Assembly: GCF_039928515.1 (NCBI RefSeq)
Contig: NZ_JBDSSZ010000132.1
Strand: one strand, 5' to 3'
Source of the DNA: Capsulimonas sp039928515
GTDB taxonomy: Bacteria; Armatimonadota; Armatimonadia; Armatimonadales; Capsulimonadaceae
Length of the DNA stretch: 22,584 nt
Position 1 is the first letter of the stretch. Every line of letters starts with the position of its first letter. The position numbers and the translations under genes are program-made. This document shows, one piece after another, positions 1-7,498 of this stretch. The notes beneath the pieces were generated by a model, which was not told where the DNA came from, ran no database searches, and saw only the letters and a list, made by a program, of their open reading frames with translations.

Positions 1-240
1 GTGCAGGTCCGGGCGTTTGCCGTTGGGCCGTAGCTTACCAGGATTCAAATGAGCGTGGAAGTAACCGGTGGCGGTCGCTTCTTCGCGAATGCGCGCCGCC
101 GCAGTGTCCAGCAAGTCGTTGGATCCCGTAATAACTTTGACGGCGGAGCCGCCCGAGCGCACGTAGTCATCCAGGTATTCGGCTTTCAGAACATCCAGCC
201 ACCGGTCGAGGGAGAGATTCGGAAGATCGTTTGTCGTCAT
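1..240 (-). CDS. N-terminal fragment of an uncharacterised protein, possibly a P-loop ATPase (cut by window edge)
   Basis: An open frame of 80 codons runs leftward from an ATG at 238-240 to the window edge without a stop. It begins MTTNDLPNLSLDRWLDVL and continues with an acidic helix and a segment reading SGGSAVKVITGSNDLLD. A weak GAGG ribosome site lies at 253-256, inside the end of the preceding gene, so the two are probably co-transcribed (14 bases apart). No Walker A motif lies in the visible part. The opening resembles, from memory only, the start of large ATPases in multi-gene phage-defence clusters of the BrxD/DUF2791 kind. That resemblance is weak, and the function is unknown from this window. 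Confidence 0.6.
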   Translation of the reverse strand, partial: MTTNDLPNLSLDRWLDVLKAEYLDDYVRSGGSAVKVITGSNDLLDTAAARIREEATATGYFHAHLNPGKLRPNGKRPDLH

Positions 241-254
241 GGAATTCGCGAGCC

Positions 255-1007
255 TCACTTGAACCAGATACTGTAGTAGCGAAGAGTGCGGCCTTCCTCG
301 GAGATAATGGTGAAGATGTCGCGCTCTTTGGCGTTGCCTGTGGCGTATTCGATCTCGAAGGTCCGCCCGCCGCGTGTCGCGCGGATTTCCGCCTTGTGCA
401 GCGCGTAGATCTGCTGCCCGAACGCCGCCGGAGGGTTATCCTTCTTATATCCAGGGGTGAGGCAGAAGAGATCGTAGATATCGCGGAACCGTGCGAACGG
501 CTTTTCCGAGGCGTCTAAGTGCTTACAGGCGCCCAGTAGGCTTTCGGCAAACTCCAGGGAATTGGCGGCGGCGGTGCGGTCGCGCAGCCGTTTCAGTTCC
601 TCAGCGGCAACGCGCGGCCGGATCGCCGGCCAGTTGACGCGCCCGATTTGGAGCGTTCCGCGCCCCGGCAATGACCGCACCGTCACTGGGGAGGCGATCA
701 GCGTGTCATCGTCTTCTTGGGTTCGCAATGAGAAACGATTTGCGGCGACAGCCTGGAGCTCCTTGCGCCATTCGTCGCTTTCCAAATAGCCGCGCAGATC
801 GAAACTCCAAGACTCCTTAGCATCCGTTGTCGCCGCCGGCAGTGCGCCGCCCAATTCCTCCGCCTGCGCCGCCAATTTTTGCAGATTGCCCATATGTCCG
901 ATCTGCGCCGCCTTCTTCCAGCCCTTCAATGCGCCGACATATTTATTCGCCGCCCGCAGCAGTGTGTCTACCTGTTCCTCATGCGCCTGCAGCGCGTCTT
1001 CAAGCAT
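255..1007 (-). CDS. Uncharacterised 250-residue protein, first gene of a leftward operon
   Basis: The ATG at 1005-1007 has a good GGAGG ribosome site at 1018-1022 (minus strand), and the frame is complete at 250 codons. Residues 1-60 form a predicted amphipathic helical, probably coiled-coil, region rich in Ala, Glu and Gln. The middle is mixed alpha/beta, and the C-terminus is beta-rich, ending in RTLRYYSIWFK. There is no signal peptide or membrane segment, so it is probably cytoplasmic. I cannot name a characterised family. I have a weak memory of similarly built proteins encoded beside BrxD-like P-loop ATPases and helicases in predicted defence clusters. The next gene follows after 14 bases in the same direction, so the two products likely act together. 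Confidence 0.75.
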   Translation of the reverse strand: MLEDALQAHEEQVDTLLRAANKYVGALKGWKKAAQIGHMGNLQKLAAQAEELGGALPAATTDAKESWSFDLRGYLESDEWRKELQAVAANRFSLRTQEDDDTLIASPVTVRSLPGRGTLQIGRVNWPAIRPRVAAEELKRLRDRTAAANSLEFAESLLGACKHLDASEKPFARFRDIYDLFCLTPGYKKDNPPAAFGQQIYALHKAEIRATRGGRTFEIEYATGNAKERDIFTIISEEGRTLRYYSIWFK

Positions 1008-1017
1008 GAAAGTTCAA

Positions 1018-1022
1018 CCTCC
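1018..1022 (-). promoter_or_regulatory. Ribosome binding site of the 250-residue protein gene
   Basis: Read on the minus strand this is GGAGG, ten bases before the ATG at 1007. It fixes that start. Confidence 0.7.
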
Positions 1023-1088
1023 GGGGAATTCTCGTTTTTATTTCTGTGTGAGCGACGCGAGTTCCTGCCCCTTTTTTGTCATCGATCG

Positions 1089-1142
1089 TTAACGCTATCT
1101 TAATGTGAACTTAATGCGCTCTTAACACTCGCCCGGCATAAT
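1089..1142 (+). promoter_or_regulatory. Putative Pho box (four 11-bp-spaced TTAA hexamers) plus -10 element
   Basis: Hexamers TTAACG (1089-1094), TTAATG (1100-1105), TTAATG (1111-1116) and TTAACA (1122-1127) are separated by exactly 5 bases each, so they repeat with an 11-bp period on one DNA face. A CATAAT -10 element follows at 1137-1142, 9 bases after the last repeat, and there is no recognisable -35. This is the arrangement of PhoP/PhoB-activated promoters: Bacillus PhoP boxes are TTAACA-like hexamers with about 5-base spacers, and cyanobacterial Pho boxes are CTTAA-type repeats with the same 11-base period. The downstream gene is a secreted nuclease, a typical phosphate-starvation target. 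The repeats are seen directly; the regulator is inferred. Confidence 0.65.
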
Positions 1143-1217
1143 GGGCGCGTCATTGGCGATCTTTCTGATTCGCGAATATGGCGATACGCTCTCTTATGTC
1201 GAAAGGAGCAAACATTG

Positions 1218-4200
1218 ATGTTCTCTGATAATCGGAAAAGGCAGTTTCGCTACTGGGCGCCGGTGACGGCTCTCGCAATTTTGGGCGGCTTGGGGCAGCC
1301 AACGGCGCATGCCGCCGGTTCTTCTTCGGTCGTAATCAGCCAGGTCTACGGTGGCGGCGGCAACAGTGGCGCCACGTATAAAAACGACTATATTGAGATT
1401 TTCAATCGGAGCGCGTCCCCGGTGAACGTGACTGGATGGACCGTGCAGTACGCCTCATCCGCCGGCGGCAGCTGGCAGAAGACGGCCCTTTCCGGGACGA
1501 TTGCTCCCGGACATTATTATCTGGTGCAGGAAGCAGCTGGGGCGAACGGCACGACGGATCTGCCCAGCCCAGACGCCACGGGGACGATCCCGATGTCGGC
1601 GACGGCCGGCAAGGTCGCTCTGGTCAGTGACGCCACGACGATCACCTCTGGTACGGTCTGTCCGGCCGGATCGGCGAACGTAATCGACTTCGTCGGGTTC
1701 GGTCCCGCCACGACCTGTTCTGAGAACACTCCCACGGCGGGGCTCAGCAACACGACGGCGGCCCTGCGTGCGCTGAACGGCTGCACGGATACGGATAGCA
1801 ACTCCTCCGACTTTGCCGTCACCGGGCCGATCCCGCGCAACAGTGCGACGGCGGCCAATATCTGCTCCGCAAGCACTGCTCCGACCGTCACCGCCACGAC
1901 CCCCGCGTCTGGAGCGTCCTCGGTGGCCGTGAACGCCAACATCACGGTCTTCTTCAGCCAGCCGGTCAACGTGAGCGGCGCTTGGTTTACCATTACGGGC
2001 GCATCGAGCGGCGCGCATACGGCGAGCGTCAGCGGCGGCCCGACGATGTTCACGCTCAATCCGGACGTGGACTTTACTCCCGGCGAATCCGTGACCGTGA
2101 AGATCGTCGGCGCGCACGTGACCGCCCAGACCGGCGGCGCGGCGATGGCGTCGGACGACTCGACGAGCTTCACCACGCAGGCCGCTACGACGATCACCCA
2201 CATCCATGACATCCAGGGCGCCGTGCACATTTCCCCGCTGAACAACACCCAGGTTACGAATGTCCAGGGCATAGTGACGGCGGTCGATAGCAACGGCTTC
2301 TACATGCAGGATACGGCTCCAGATGCGAATGACGCGACGTCGGAAGGCGTCTTTGTCTTCACGTCCTCGGCTCCTGGCCAAACGGTCGGCAACTTAGTTG
2401 CCGTCTCCGGCCGCGTCTCCGAGTTCCGCCCGGGCAGCGCCGCGACGAATCTGACCACGACGGAGATTGGTTCCCCGACAGTTTCGACTATCTCCAGCAG
2501 TAACTCGCTGCCGGCGCCGATCGTCATCGGCCTTGGCGGCCGCGTTTCTCCGACGACCATCATTGAAGACGATGCGAGCAATGTCGAGACCAATGGCGTG
2601 TTCGATATCGCCAATGACGGCATCGACTTCTATGAGAGCCTGGAAGGGATGCGCGTGCAGGTGAACGATCCTGTCGCATCCGGGCCTACCAACTCCTTCG
2701 GCGAAGTTTCGGTGCTGGCGGACAACGGCGCGAATGCTTCGGTGCGGACGCCGCGCGGCGGCATTATTATTCGCCCGACGGACTTCAACCCCGAGCGGAT
2801 CATCCTTGGCAGCGCGCTGATGTCCGTGCCCAGCGTCAATGTCGGCGACCACTTCAGCGGCCCCGCAATTGGCGTTCTCTCCTACAACTTCGGCAACTTC
2901 ATGCTGGAAGTGACCGCCCCGCTGACCGGCGTCTCGGGTGGTCTGACGCGGGAAATCACCGATGCTCCGGCTTTGGGCCAGCTGACAGCGGCGGCGTTCA
3001 ACGTCGAGAACTTGGCTCCGAGCGATCCGCAGTCGAAGTACGACCGGCTTGCCGGGCTGATTGTCACGAACCTGCGCGCTCCGGACCTGATCTCGGTCGA
3101 GGAGATCCAGGACAACACAGGCGCGACAGACAACGGGGTGGTGGACGCATCCACCACATTCGCCAAGCTGATCTCCGCCATTCAGGCGGCGGGCGGTCCG
3201 GCGTATCAGTACCGCAGCATCAACCCCATCAACGACCAGGATGGCGGCCAGCCGGGCGGCAATATCCGTGTCGGCTTCCTCTATCGCACGGATCGTGGCC
3301 TGAGCTTCGTCGACCGTCCCGGCGCGGGTTCGCTCACGCCCAACGCCGTCACCGGCTCGGGCGCCGCGACGCAGCTTCAGTACAGCCCGGGACGGATCGA
3401 TCCGACCAATCCGGCGTTCAGCAGCAGCCGCAAGCCGCTGGTGGGCGAGTTCGTTTACAATGGCCGCAAGCTGTTCGTCATTGCGAACCACTTCAACTCG
3501 AAGGGCGGCGACGAGCCACTGTACGGCCCGAGCCAGCCGCCGGCGCGCGTTTCCGAAACGCAGCGGCATCAGCAGGCGCAGATCGTCAACGGGTTCGTCG
3601 CTAACCTCCTCGCGGCCGATCCCAAGGCGAATGTCCTCGTGCTCGGCGACCTGAACGACTTCGAGTTCTCCGACACGCTGACGATCCTTAAGAGCGGCGG
3701 CGTGCTGACCGATCTGGTGGACACTCTGCCACAGCCGGAGCGATACACCTACGTGTTCGAAGGCAATTCGCAGACGATCGACCATATCCTGGTCAGCCCC
3801 AACCTGACGAACACGGCGTCCCCGGTCTACGACATCGTACACGTGAACTCCGAGTTCGCCGATCAGGCTAGCGACCATGAACCCTCGGTGGTCCGTCTTG
3901 GCGTCCCGACTGCGGGCGTAGTCACCGGCAACGGCGCCTTCGCCTCGGCTGCCGGCGCCGCTCCCGGCGCGCCCATGGCGTCGGGTTCCGCGCGCTTCTC
4001 CGTGACGGCCCAGTATGCATCGGGCGCGGCGCAGCCGTCCGGCAAAGTACAGCTCAGTCTGGCTTCGGCGAACTTGAACTTCCAGAGCACGTCGGTGCAG
4101 TCCCTCATTACAACGGGCGCCACGGCGCTCATCCAGGGCTCCGGCACGGTCAATGGCGTAAGCGGCTACCAGTTCTCGGCCACGGTGACGGACGCTCAGG

Positions 4201-4343
4201 CAGCCGGTGGCGGCGCGGACAAGATCCGTGTGCGCATCACCGGCTTCGGCGTGATTGTGTACGACAACCAGTCTGGAGCAGCGGTGAGCGCCGCCCCGAC
4301 CCAGCCGATCTCCAGCGGATCGATCACGGTCAGCGGCAATTAG
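1218..4343 (+). CDS. Secreted ExeM/NucH-type nuclease (lamin-tail, Ig-like, OB-like and EEP domains)
   Basis: A 1041-residue exported protein that probably hydrolyses extracellular DNA or other phosphoesters. A signal peptide (about 1-33, ending THAAG or nearby) precedes a lamin-tail domain (about 35-200, with YIEIFNRS and GWTVQY). A Big_5-like Ig domain (about 205-315) and an OB-like segment of the YhcR type (about 325-420) follow. The endonuclease/exonuclease/phosphatase domain covers about 585-890, with FNVEN near 595, EEIQ near 630, NHFNSK near 758, GDLND near 811 and SDHEP near 886. These are the expected metal-binding and catalytic motifs. The last 140 residues form a beta-rich domain of the kind appended to secreted proteins. 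The ATG at 1218 is preceded by AAAGGAG (1202-1208); a TTG at 1215 is an alternative. The putative Pho box upstream suggests induction by phosphate limitation. Confidence 0.9.
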   Translation: MFSDNRKRQFRYWAPVTALAILGGLGQPTAHAAGSSSVVISQVYGGGGNSGATYKNDYIEIFNRSASPVNVTGWTVQYASSAGGSWQKTALSGTIAPGHYYLVQEAAGANGTTDLPSPDATGTIPMSATAGKVALVSDATTITSGTVCPAGSANVIDFVGFGPATTCSENTPTAGLSNTTAALRALNGCTDTDSNSSDFAVTGPIPRNSATAANICSASTAPTVTATTPASGASSVAVNANITVFFSQPVNVSGAWFTITGASSGAHTASVSGGPTMFTLNPDVDFTPGESVTVKIVGAHVTAQTGGAAMASDDSTSFTTQAATTITHIHDIQGAVHISPLNNTQVTNVQGIVTAVDSNGFYMQDTAPDANDATSEGVFVFTSSAPGQTVGNLVAVSGRVSEFRPGSAATNLTTTEIGSPTVSTISSSNSLPAPIVIGLGGRVSPTTIIEDDASNVETNGVFDIANDGIDFYESLEGMRVQVNDPVASGPTNSFGEVSVLADNGANASVRTPRGGIIIRPTDFNPERIILGSALMSVPSVNVGDHFSGPAIGVLSYNFGNFMLEVTAPLTGVSGGLTREITDAPALGQLTAAAFNVENLAPSDPQSKYDRLAGLIVTNLRAPDLISVEEIQDNTGATDNGVVDASTTFAKLISAIQAAGGPAYQYRSINPINDQDGGQPGGNIRVGFLYRTDRGLSFVDRPGAGSLTPNAVTGSGAATQLQYSPGRIDPTNPAFSSSRKPLVGEFVYNGRKLFVIANHFNSKGGDEPLYGPSQPPARVSETQRHQQAQIVNGFVANLLAADPKANVLVLGDLNDFEFSDTLTILKSGGVLTDLVDTLPQPERYTYVFEGNSQTIDHILVSPNLTNTASPVYDIVHVNSEFADQASDHEPSVVRLGVPTAGVVTGNGAFASAAGAAPGAPMASGSARFSVTAQYASGAAQPSGKVQLSLASANLNFQSTSVQSLITTGATALIQGSGTVNGVSGYQFSATVTDAQAAGGGADKIRVRITGFGVIVYDNQSGAAVSAAPTQPISSGSITVSGN

Positions 4344-4353
4344 ATCCGTGCGT

Positions 4354-4377
4354 CCTGCCCAATGTTAATTGGGCAGG
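4354..4377 (+). terminator. Perfect 10-bp hairpin after the nuclease gene
   Basis: CCTGCCCAAT (4354-4363) pairs perfectly with ATTGGGCAGG (4368-4377) around a GTTA loop, starting 10 bases after the stop codon. There is no T-run behind it, so it may stabilise the mRNA end or act as a weak terminator. Confidence 0.6.
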
Positions 4378-4396
4378 GCGTCAATATTCAGAATGC

Positions 4397-4542
4397 CCGG
4401 CGAATGAATTCGCGGCTAAAAGTACGGTCACCCGCCTTCGCGGGTTCAGACCAAGCGCCGCAGGCGTTTGTTATCTGTGCCGTAGGCTCCAAAGTCCACG
4501 CAGGTGGACGGCCGTACTTGTAGGCGCGAATTCATTCGCCGG
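4397..4542. repeat. Long palindromic repeat element with 18-bp perfect arms
   Basis: An 18-base arm at 4397-4414 (CCGGCGAATGAATTCGCG) is the exact reverse complement of 4525-4542. A second nested pair matches: AAGTACGG at 4420-4427 and CCGTACTT at 4512-4519. The interior holds small hairpins, including CCCGC-cttc-GCGGG near 4431-4444 and GTCCAC-gcag-GTGGAC near 4494-4509. The whole can fold as a branched cruciform or RNA. It has no coding potential and lies between two rightward genes. It resembles dispersed REP/MITE-like palindromic units that I recall from Capsulimonas-type genomes; no second copy is present in this window. Confidence 0.75.
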
Positions 4543-4598
4543 CTTCTGACGGGCAGACGCTAAAGATTAACTCAATACGTTAGAAAGATCATTCACCC

Positions 4599-5318
4599 AT
4601 GAAATTCTTACGCTTCGCGCCGGCCGCCGCGTTCGTCGCCGGCGCCTTCTTCTTCTTGACCGTTACCCCCGCACAGGCAGCGCCGTTCTCCTTCACCGTC
4701 AGCGGCGTCATCACATCGGATTCCGACCTCGCGGCATTTGGTGGCGCGCATATTGGGGATGTGTTTACCTCGACCTTTACGCTGAACACGAGCATGCCGT
4801 TCACGGCGTCCGGCGGATACCGGGAGTATGAATCGTTCTCCTCCCTGGACGGCGCGACAGTGACGTTCAGCGGTTTCACGGTCACTCCCGATGCGCTGCT
4901 GCCGCAGGACCAATACCTGCTGGCCCGAAATGAGATCAACGCGGGCGGTGTCTTTGTCGATCCGCATGACGCGATCTTTACGCAAAGCTCGAACGCGAGC
5001 GGTTCGGGTTTGACCGACGCCTACTCGTCGATCGATCTCAGCAGCGCCCCCGGACACGATCCACTGTTCGCAACGACGCTTCCATTGACTGGCCCTGGCC
5101 TGAACGACATTAGCCAGTGGGACGTCCACAACTTCACGTTCTATGCGACAAACGCCTCGAACAATCAGGTCGGTTACTTCACTGGCGACATCACCGCGAT
5201 CTCGTCGGCGGCCCCCGCCGTTCCGGAACCGTCGCAAAGCGCGGCGATCGTTCTGGGCGTGGTGTGTCTCGCCGTATGCGCCGTGCGGCGGCGGCGACGC
5301 GCGCAGCCCATAGCGTAA
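4599..5318 (+). CDS. PEP-CTERM sorting-domain exported protein
   Basis: A 239-residue protein with a signal peptide (about 1-27, cleavage after an AQA motif), a beta-rich body with no recognised catalytic motif, and a C-terminal PEP-CTERM tail. The tail has VPEP at about 208-211, then a hydrophobic helix (AAIVLGVVCLAVCAV) and a run of five arginines. By family knowledge, such tails are recognised and cleaved by an exosortase, leading to surface display or release linked to exopolysaccharide. No exosortase gene is in the window. The ATG at 4599 fits the signal peptide; the ribosome site (AGAAAGA near 4582) is weak. A strong terminator follows, so the gene is probably monocistronic. Its specific function is unknown. 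Confidence 0.88.
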   Translation: MKFLRFAPAAAFVAGAFFFLTVTPAQAAPFSFTVSGVITSDSDLAAFGGAHIGDVFTSTFTLNTSMPFTASGGYREYESFSSLDGATVTFSGFTVTPDALLPQDQYLLARNEINAGGVFVDPHDAIFTQSSNASGSGLTDAYSSIDLSSAPGHDPLFATTLPLTGPGLNDISQWDVHNFTFYATNASNNQVGYFTGDITAISSAAPAVPEPSQSAAIVLGVVCLAVCAVRRRRRAQPIA

Positions 5319-5351
5319 TCATCGGCCTGCCCTTGAAACCGCCTCGTGCAT

Positions 5352-5388
5352 GAAAAGCGCCCCGCCGATTACCGGCGGGGCGCTTTTC
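5352..5388 (+). terminator. Strong rho-independent terminator after the PEP-CTERM gene
   Basis: A 16-bp perfect stem (5352-5367 with 5373-5388) surrounds an ATTAC loop. The stem is A-rich at its base and ends in TTTTC, so it could terminate in either direction. It ends transcription 34 bases after the PEP-CTERM stop codon. Confidence 0.9.
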
Positions 5389-5417
5389 ACTGAGCGGCGA
5401 TCGAGACTCAAAGCAGC

Positions 5418-5982
5418 GTGAATAGCGTCAACCTGCGCTGGCTGGCGAAATCCGGCTTCGATCCCGCTTTCCTGCGCGCCTGCTGCGACCGGAGTCTGAC
5501 ATGCATGAATACGTCCGATCTCGTCGGACCGGATTTCAATCAGCCGACTTCCAACAGTCCCGCCTACTCATTTGACTGCACCAACATCATCGCCGGGCTG
5601 ATGTGCGCGCCTCCCGCCATCGGCCCAGGGACATACGCCCTGTTCGTGCGCTCCACAAACCTGGTGCTCGACGCCAATCTCGCCGGAACGGCAAACGGCA
5701 CGCCGTTGGTTCAGTCAGGGTATCACGCAGGAACCAATCAAAAGTGGACTGTGACCTATGTGGGCGGCGGCCAATACTCTATGATCGGGGTGGGGAGTGG
5801 ACGGGCCGTGGAAGTCAACGGTTTCGCGCAAACCGATAACGCCGCAGTCGATCTCTGGGATTACATCGGGGCGAACAATCAGAAGTTCACCCTGGTGGAC
5901 AAGGGCGGCGGGTGCGCAGATCGTGCAGTATACGCTGGACGCCAACGGGTACAACGCCCAGTGGCAGTTCCGGGCGCCGTAA
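5418..5982 (+). pseudogene. Frameshifted ricin-type beta-trefoil lectin remnant
   Basis: From a GTG at 5418 one frame encodes about 165 residues. The part from about 5620 on resembles a ricin B-type carbohydrate-binding domain: TYALFVRSTNLVLDAN, then NQKWTV, GSGRAVEVNG and NQKFTL, which are QxW-type repeats. At the G-rich stretch 5903-5912 the match leaves this frame. It continues in the next one as AQIVQYTLDANGYNAQWQF and stops at TAA 5980-5982, 17 bases before a strong terminator. Removing a single G there joins the halves. The original frame would instead run through the terminator to 6086 as unrelated sequence. The N-terminus lacks a signal peptide and looks truncated. It is a decayed gene, or an intact one with a sequencing error. 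Confidence 0.7.
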
Positions 5983-5999
5983 CACGGCGCGATGATAAC

Positions 6000-6034
6000 A
6001 AACGGCGAACGCTCTGGTCGAGCGTTCGCCGTTT
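6000..6034 (+). terminator. Rho-independent terminator after the lectin remnant
   Basis: AAACGGCGAACGCTC pairs with GAGCGTTCGCCGTTT around a TGGTC loop and is followed by TTCG. Its position 17 bases after TAA 5982 supports that stop as the ancestral end of the lectin gene. Confidence 0.85.
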
Positions 6035-6059
6035 TCGCATATTGGAATGTCTGACAAAA

Positions 6060-6087
6060 TTGAGAGAAGTGGCAGTTATGGTATGAT
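6060..6087 (+). promoter_or_regulatory. Likely sigma-70-type promoter of the GntR/LacI regulator
   Basis: TTGAGA (6060-6065) and TATGAT (6082-6087) are separated by 16 bases, 47 bases before the ATG at 6135. The hexamers are close to consensus; the start site is not verified. Confidence 0.5.
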
Positions 6088-6134
6088 AGAAACAGCGCCT
6101 CGTGACGCCGCCCATTGTAATTTGAGTCAGATTT

Positions 6135-7346
6135 ATGTCACCAAAAGATTCTCAGTCTATTTCCTCGTCTCCACTGGTTTCACAGTCCCGCGCGTCGGCG
6201 CGTGCGGCCGCGATCCTCTCCGAACGGATCCGTATGGGCGTGTATGGCTCCGGGCAGCCGCTTCCCACGGAGCGAGTCCTGGCCGCCGACCTTCAAGTCA
6301 ACCGGCGCTCTGTGCGGAACGCCATCGATCAGCTTGTCCAGGAAGGCCTCGTTTTCCAGCGCCCCAACTGCCGTCCGACGGTCGGCCCATCGCCGGACGA
6401 CATTGCGGAGATGGCGGACGGCGCCGGTGGATCGCGCATTTCGGCGTCGAACCTCATCGCTTTGATCATGTGGCACGGCGGAGGCCCGCTGGAGCGGGCC
6501 GGCTCCTCCCAGCAGCGGATCTTCTGGGGAATCAATCAGGCGCTGAAGAAGTTCGGATACCACGCGGTGTTTCTAGATCTGGGCGATTTGATTGGAATGG
6601 AAGCGGAGACGGCGGCGCAAGAAGCCGCGCATCTGCGTTATATCCGCGATCAGAAGTTCGGCGGCGCCCTCTTTTATCCCTACGCCTACCGACATAACAG
6701 CGCATTGGTGCGGGAAGTCAGCCGCAGTGTCCCGCTCGTTCTTCTTGACCGGAAGATGCCCGGTGTGGATCTCGACTTTGTTGGGGTCGAGAACCACGGT
6801 GCGCTGCTTGAAGCCACCGATCATCTCATCGCGCAGGGGCATCGCCGGATCGCGCACGTCACGCGCAGCGAGCCGATCCAGTCCGTACAGAACCGGGTCG
6901 AAGGATACCTCGACGCCATGCGCGGCGCGAGCGATCCTGACTCCGTTCGGGTGACAGGCGCCACCGACATCACAGAGATGGTCCTGACCGTACCGTCGTA
7001 TGAAGACGACCGCGACTGGACTGTCGTGGACGCCGTCTTCCGCCTGCCGCAGGGCCAGCGGCCGACAGCAGCCGTGTGCTTTACCGATTACATGGCGGAC
7101 AGCCTTGCGAAGCGCCTCGAATACTTGGGGCTTTCTGTCCCGAAGGATGTCGCACTAACGGGATTCGACAATATTGTCCCAGCCTTGCCGAATGGTGTTG
7201 GCTTAACGTCCATGGCGCAGCCCTACGAGCAGATCGGCGCGACGGCAGTCGACCTTTTAATGCGCCGCATCAAAGATCCTGGCGCCGAGCCGAAATCCGT
7301 TGAACTGCCGGCGAGCCTGATCGTCCGGGAAAGCAGCACGGGATAA
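6135..7346 (+). CDS. GntR-type DNA-binding, LacI-type sensor transcriptional regulator
   Basis: A 403-residue chimeric regulator. Residues about 15-80 form a winged helix of the GntR type (SGQPLPTERVLAADLQVNRR, then RSVRNAIDQLVQEGLV). Residues about 100-400 form a periplasmic-binding-protein-like sugar sensor of the LacI/GalR family, with LVLLDRKMPGVDLDFVGVEN, GHRRIAHVT and VALTGFDNIVP. The best-known protein of this build is AraR of Bacillus. By analogy it should be a cytoplasmic repressor released by a sugar ligand. It lies directly upstream of a block of secreted proteins whose first promoter carries repeated TGGTGC elements, so that block is its likely target. The ligand is unknown. The ATG at 6135 lacks a clear ribosome site, but the promoter and the domain start fit it. 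Confidence 0.9.
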   Translation: MSPKDSQSISSSPLVSQSRASARAAAILSERIRMGVYGSGQPLPTERVLAADLQVNRRSVRNAIDQLVQEGLVFQRPNCRPTVGPSPDDIAEMADGAGGSRISASNLIALIMWHGGGPLERAGSSQQRIFWGINQALKKFGYHAVFLDLGDLIGMEAETAAQEAAHLRYIRDQKFGGALFYPYAYRHNSALVREVSRSVPLVLLDRKMPGVDLDFVGVENHGALLEATDHLIAQGHRRIAHVTRSEPIQSVQNRVEGYLDAMRGASDPDSVRVTGATDITEMVLTVPSYEDDRDWTVVDAVFRLPQGQRPTAAVCFTDYMADSLAKRLEYLGLSVPKDVALTGFDNIVPALPNGVGLTSMAQPYEQIGATAVDLLMRRIKDPGAEPKSVELPASLIVRESSTG

Positions 7347-7375
7347 ACATATTTCCTTGATTGGATTTATTCTGG

Positions 7376-7465
7376 GGTGCACCAAGCAAGATTCCTGCGC
7401 ATCTGATATTTTTGGTGCGCATTATATTGACATGGTGCATTCTCTGTGTTATACTGATGGTGCGC
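7376..7465 (+). promoter_or_regulatory. Putative operator array of GGTGC elements
   Basis: A palindrome GGTGCACC (7376-7383) and three direct copies TGGTGCGC (7413-7420), TGGTGCAT (7433-7440) and TGGTGCGC (7458-7465) surround a strong promoter. One copy lies upstream of the -35, one between -35 and -10, and one just after the -10. That placement fits repression by a locally encoded regulator, most simply the adjacent GntR/LacI protein. The repeats are seen directly; the binding is inferred. Confidence 0.5.
7427..7455 (+). promoter_or_regulatory. Consensus sigma-70 promoter of the first DUF1559 gene
   Basis: TTGACA (7427-7432), a 17-base spacer and TATACT (7450-7455). This is a near-perfect housekeeping promoter 44 bases before the ATG, with GGTGC repeats on both sides. 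Confidence 0.8.
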
Positions 7466-7498
7466 TAGTCTTATTATAGAAAGAGGGAGATTCTCTTT

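Noticed and set aside
49..518. Rightward open frames at the left edge
   Set aside because: They overlap the leftward operon on the opposite strand. The leftward frames have a ribosome site and protein-like composition.
1455..2381. Long leftward open frame opposite the nuclease gene (308 codons), and a 494-codon one at 2394-3878
   Set aside because: Both are antisense shadows of a high-GC gene with clear domains. Their translations are Arg-rich, low in structure, and match no family.
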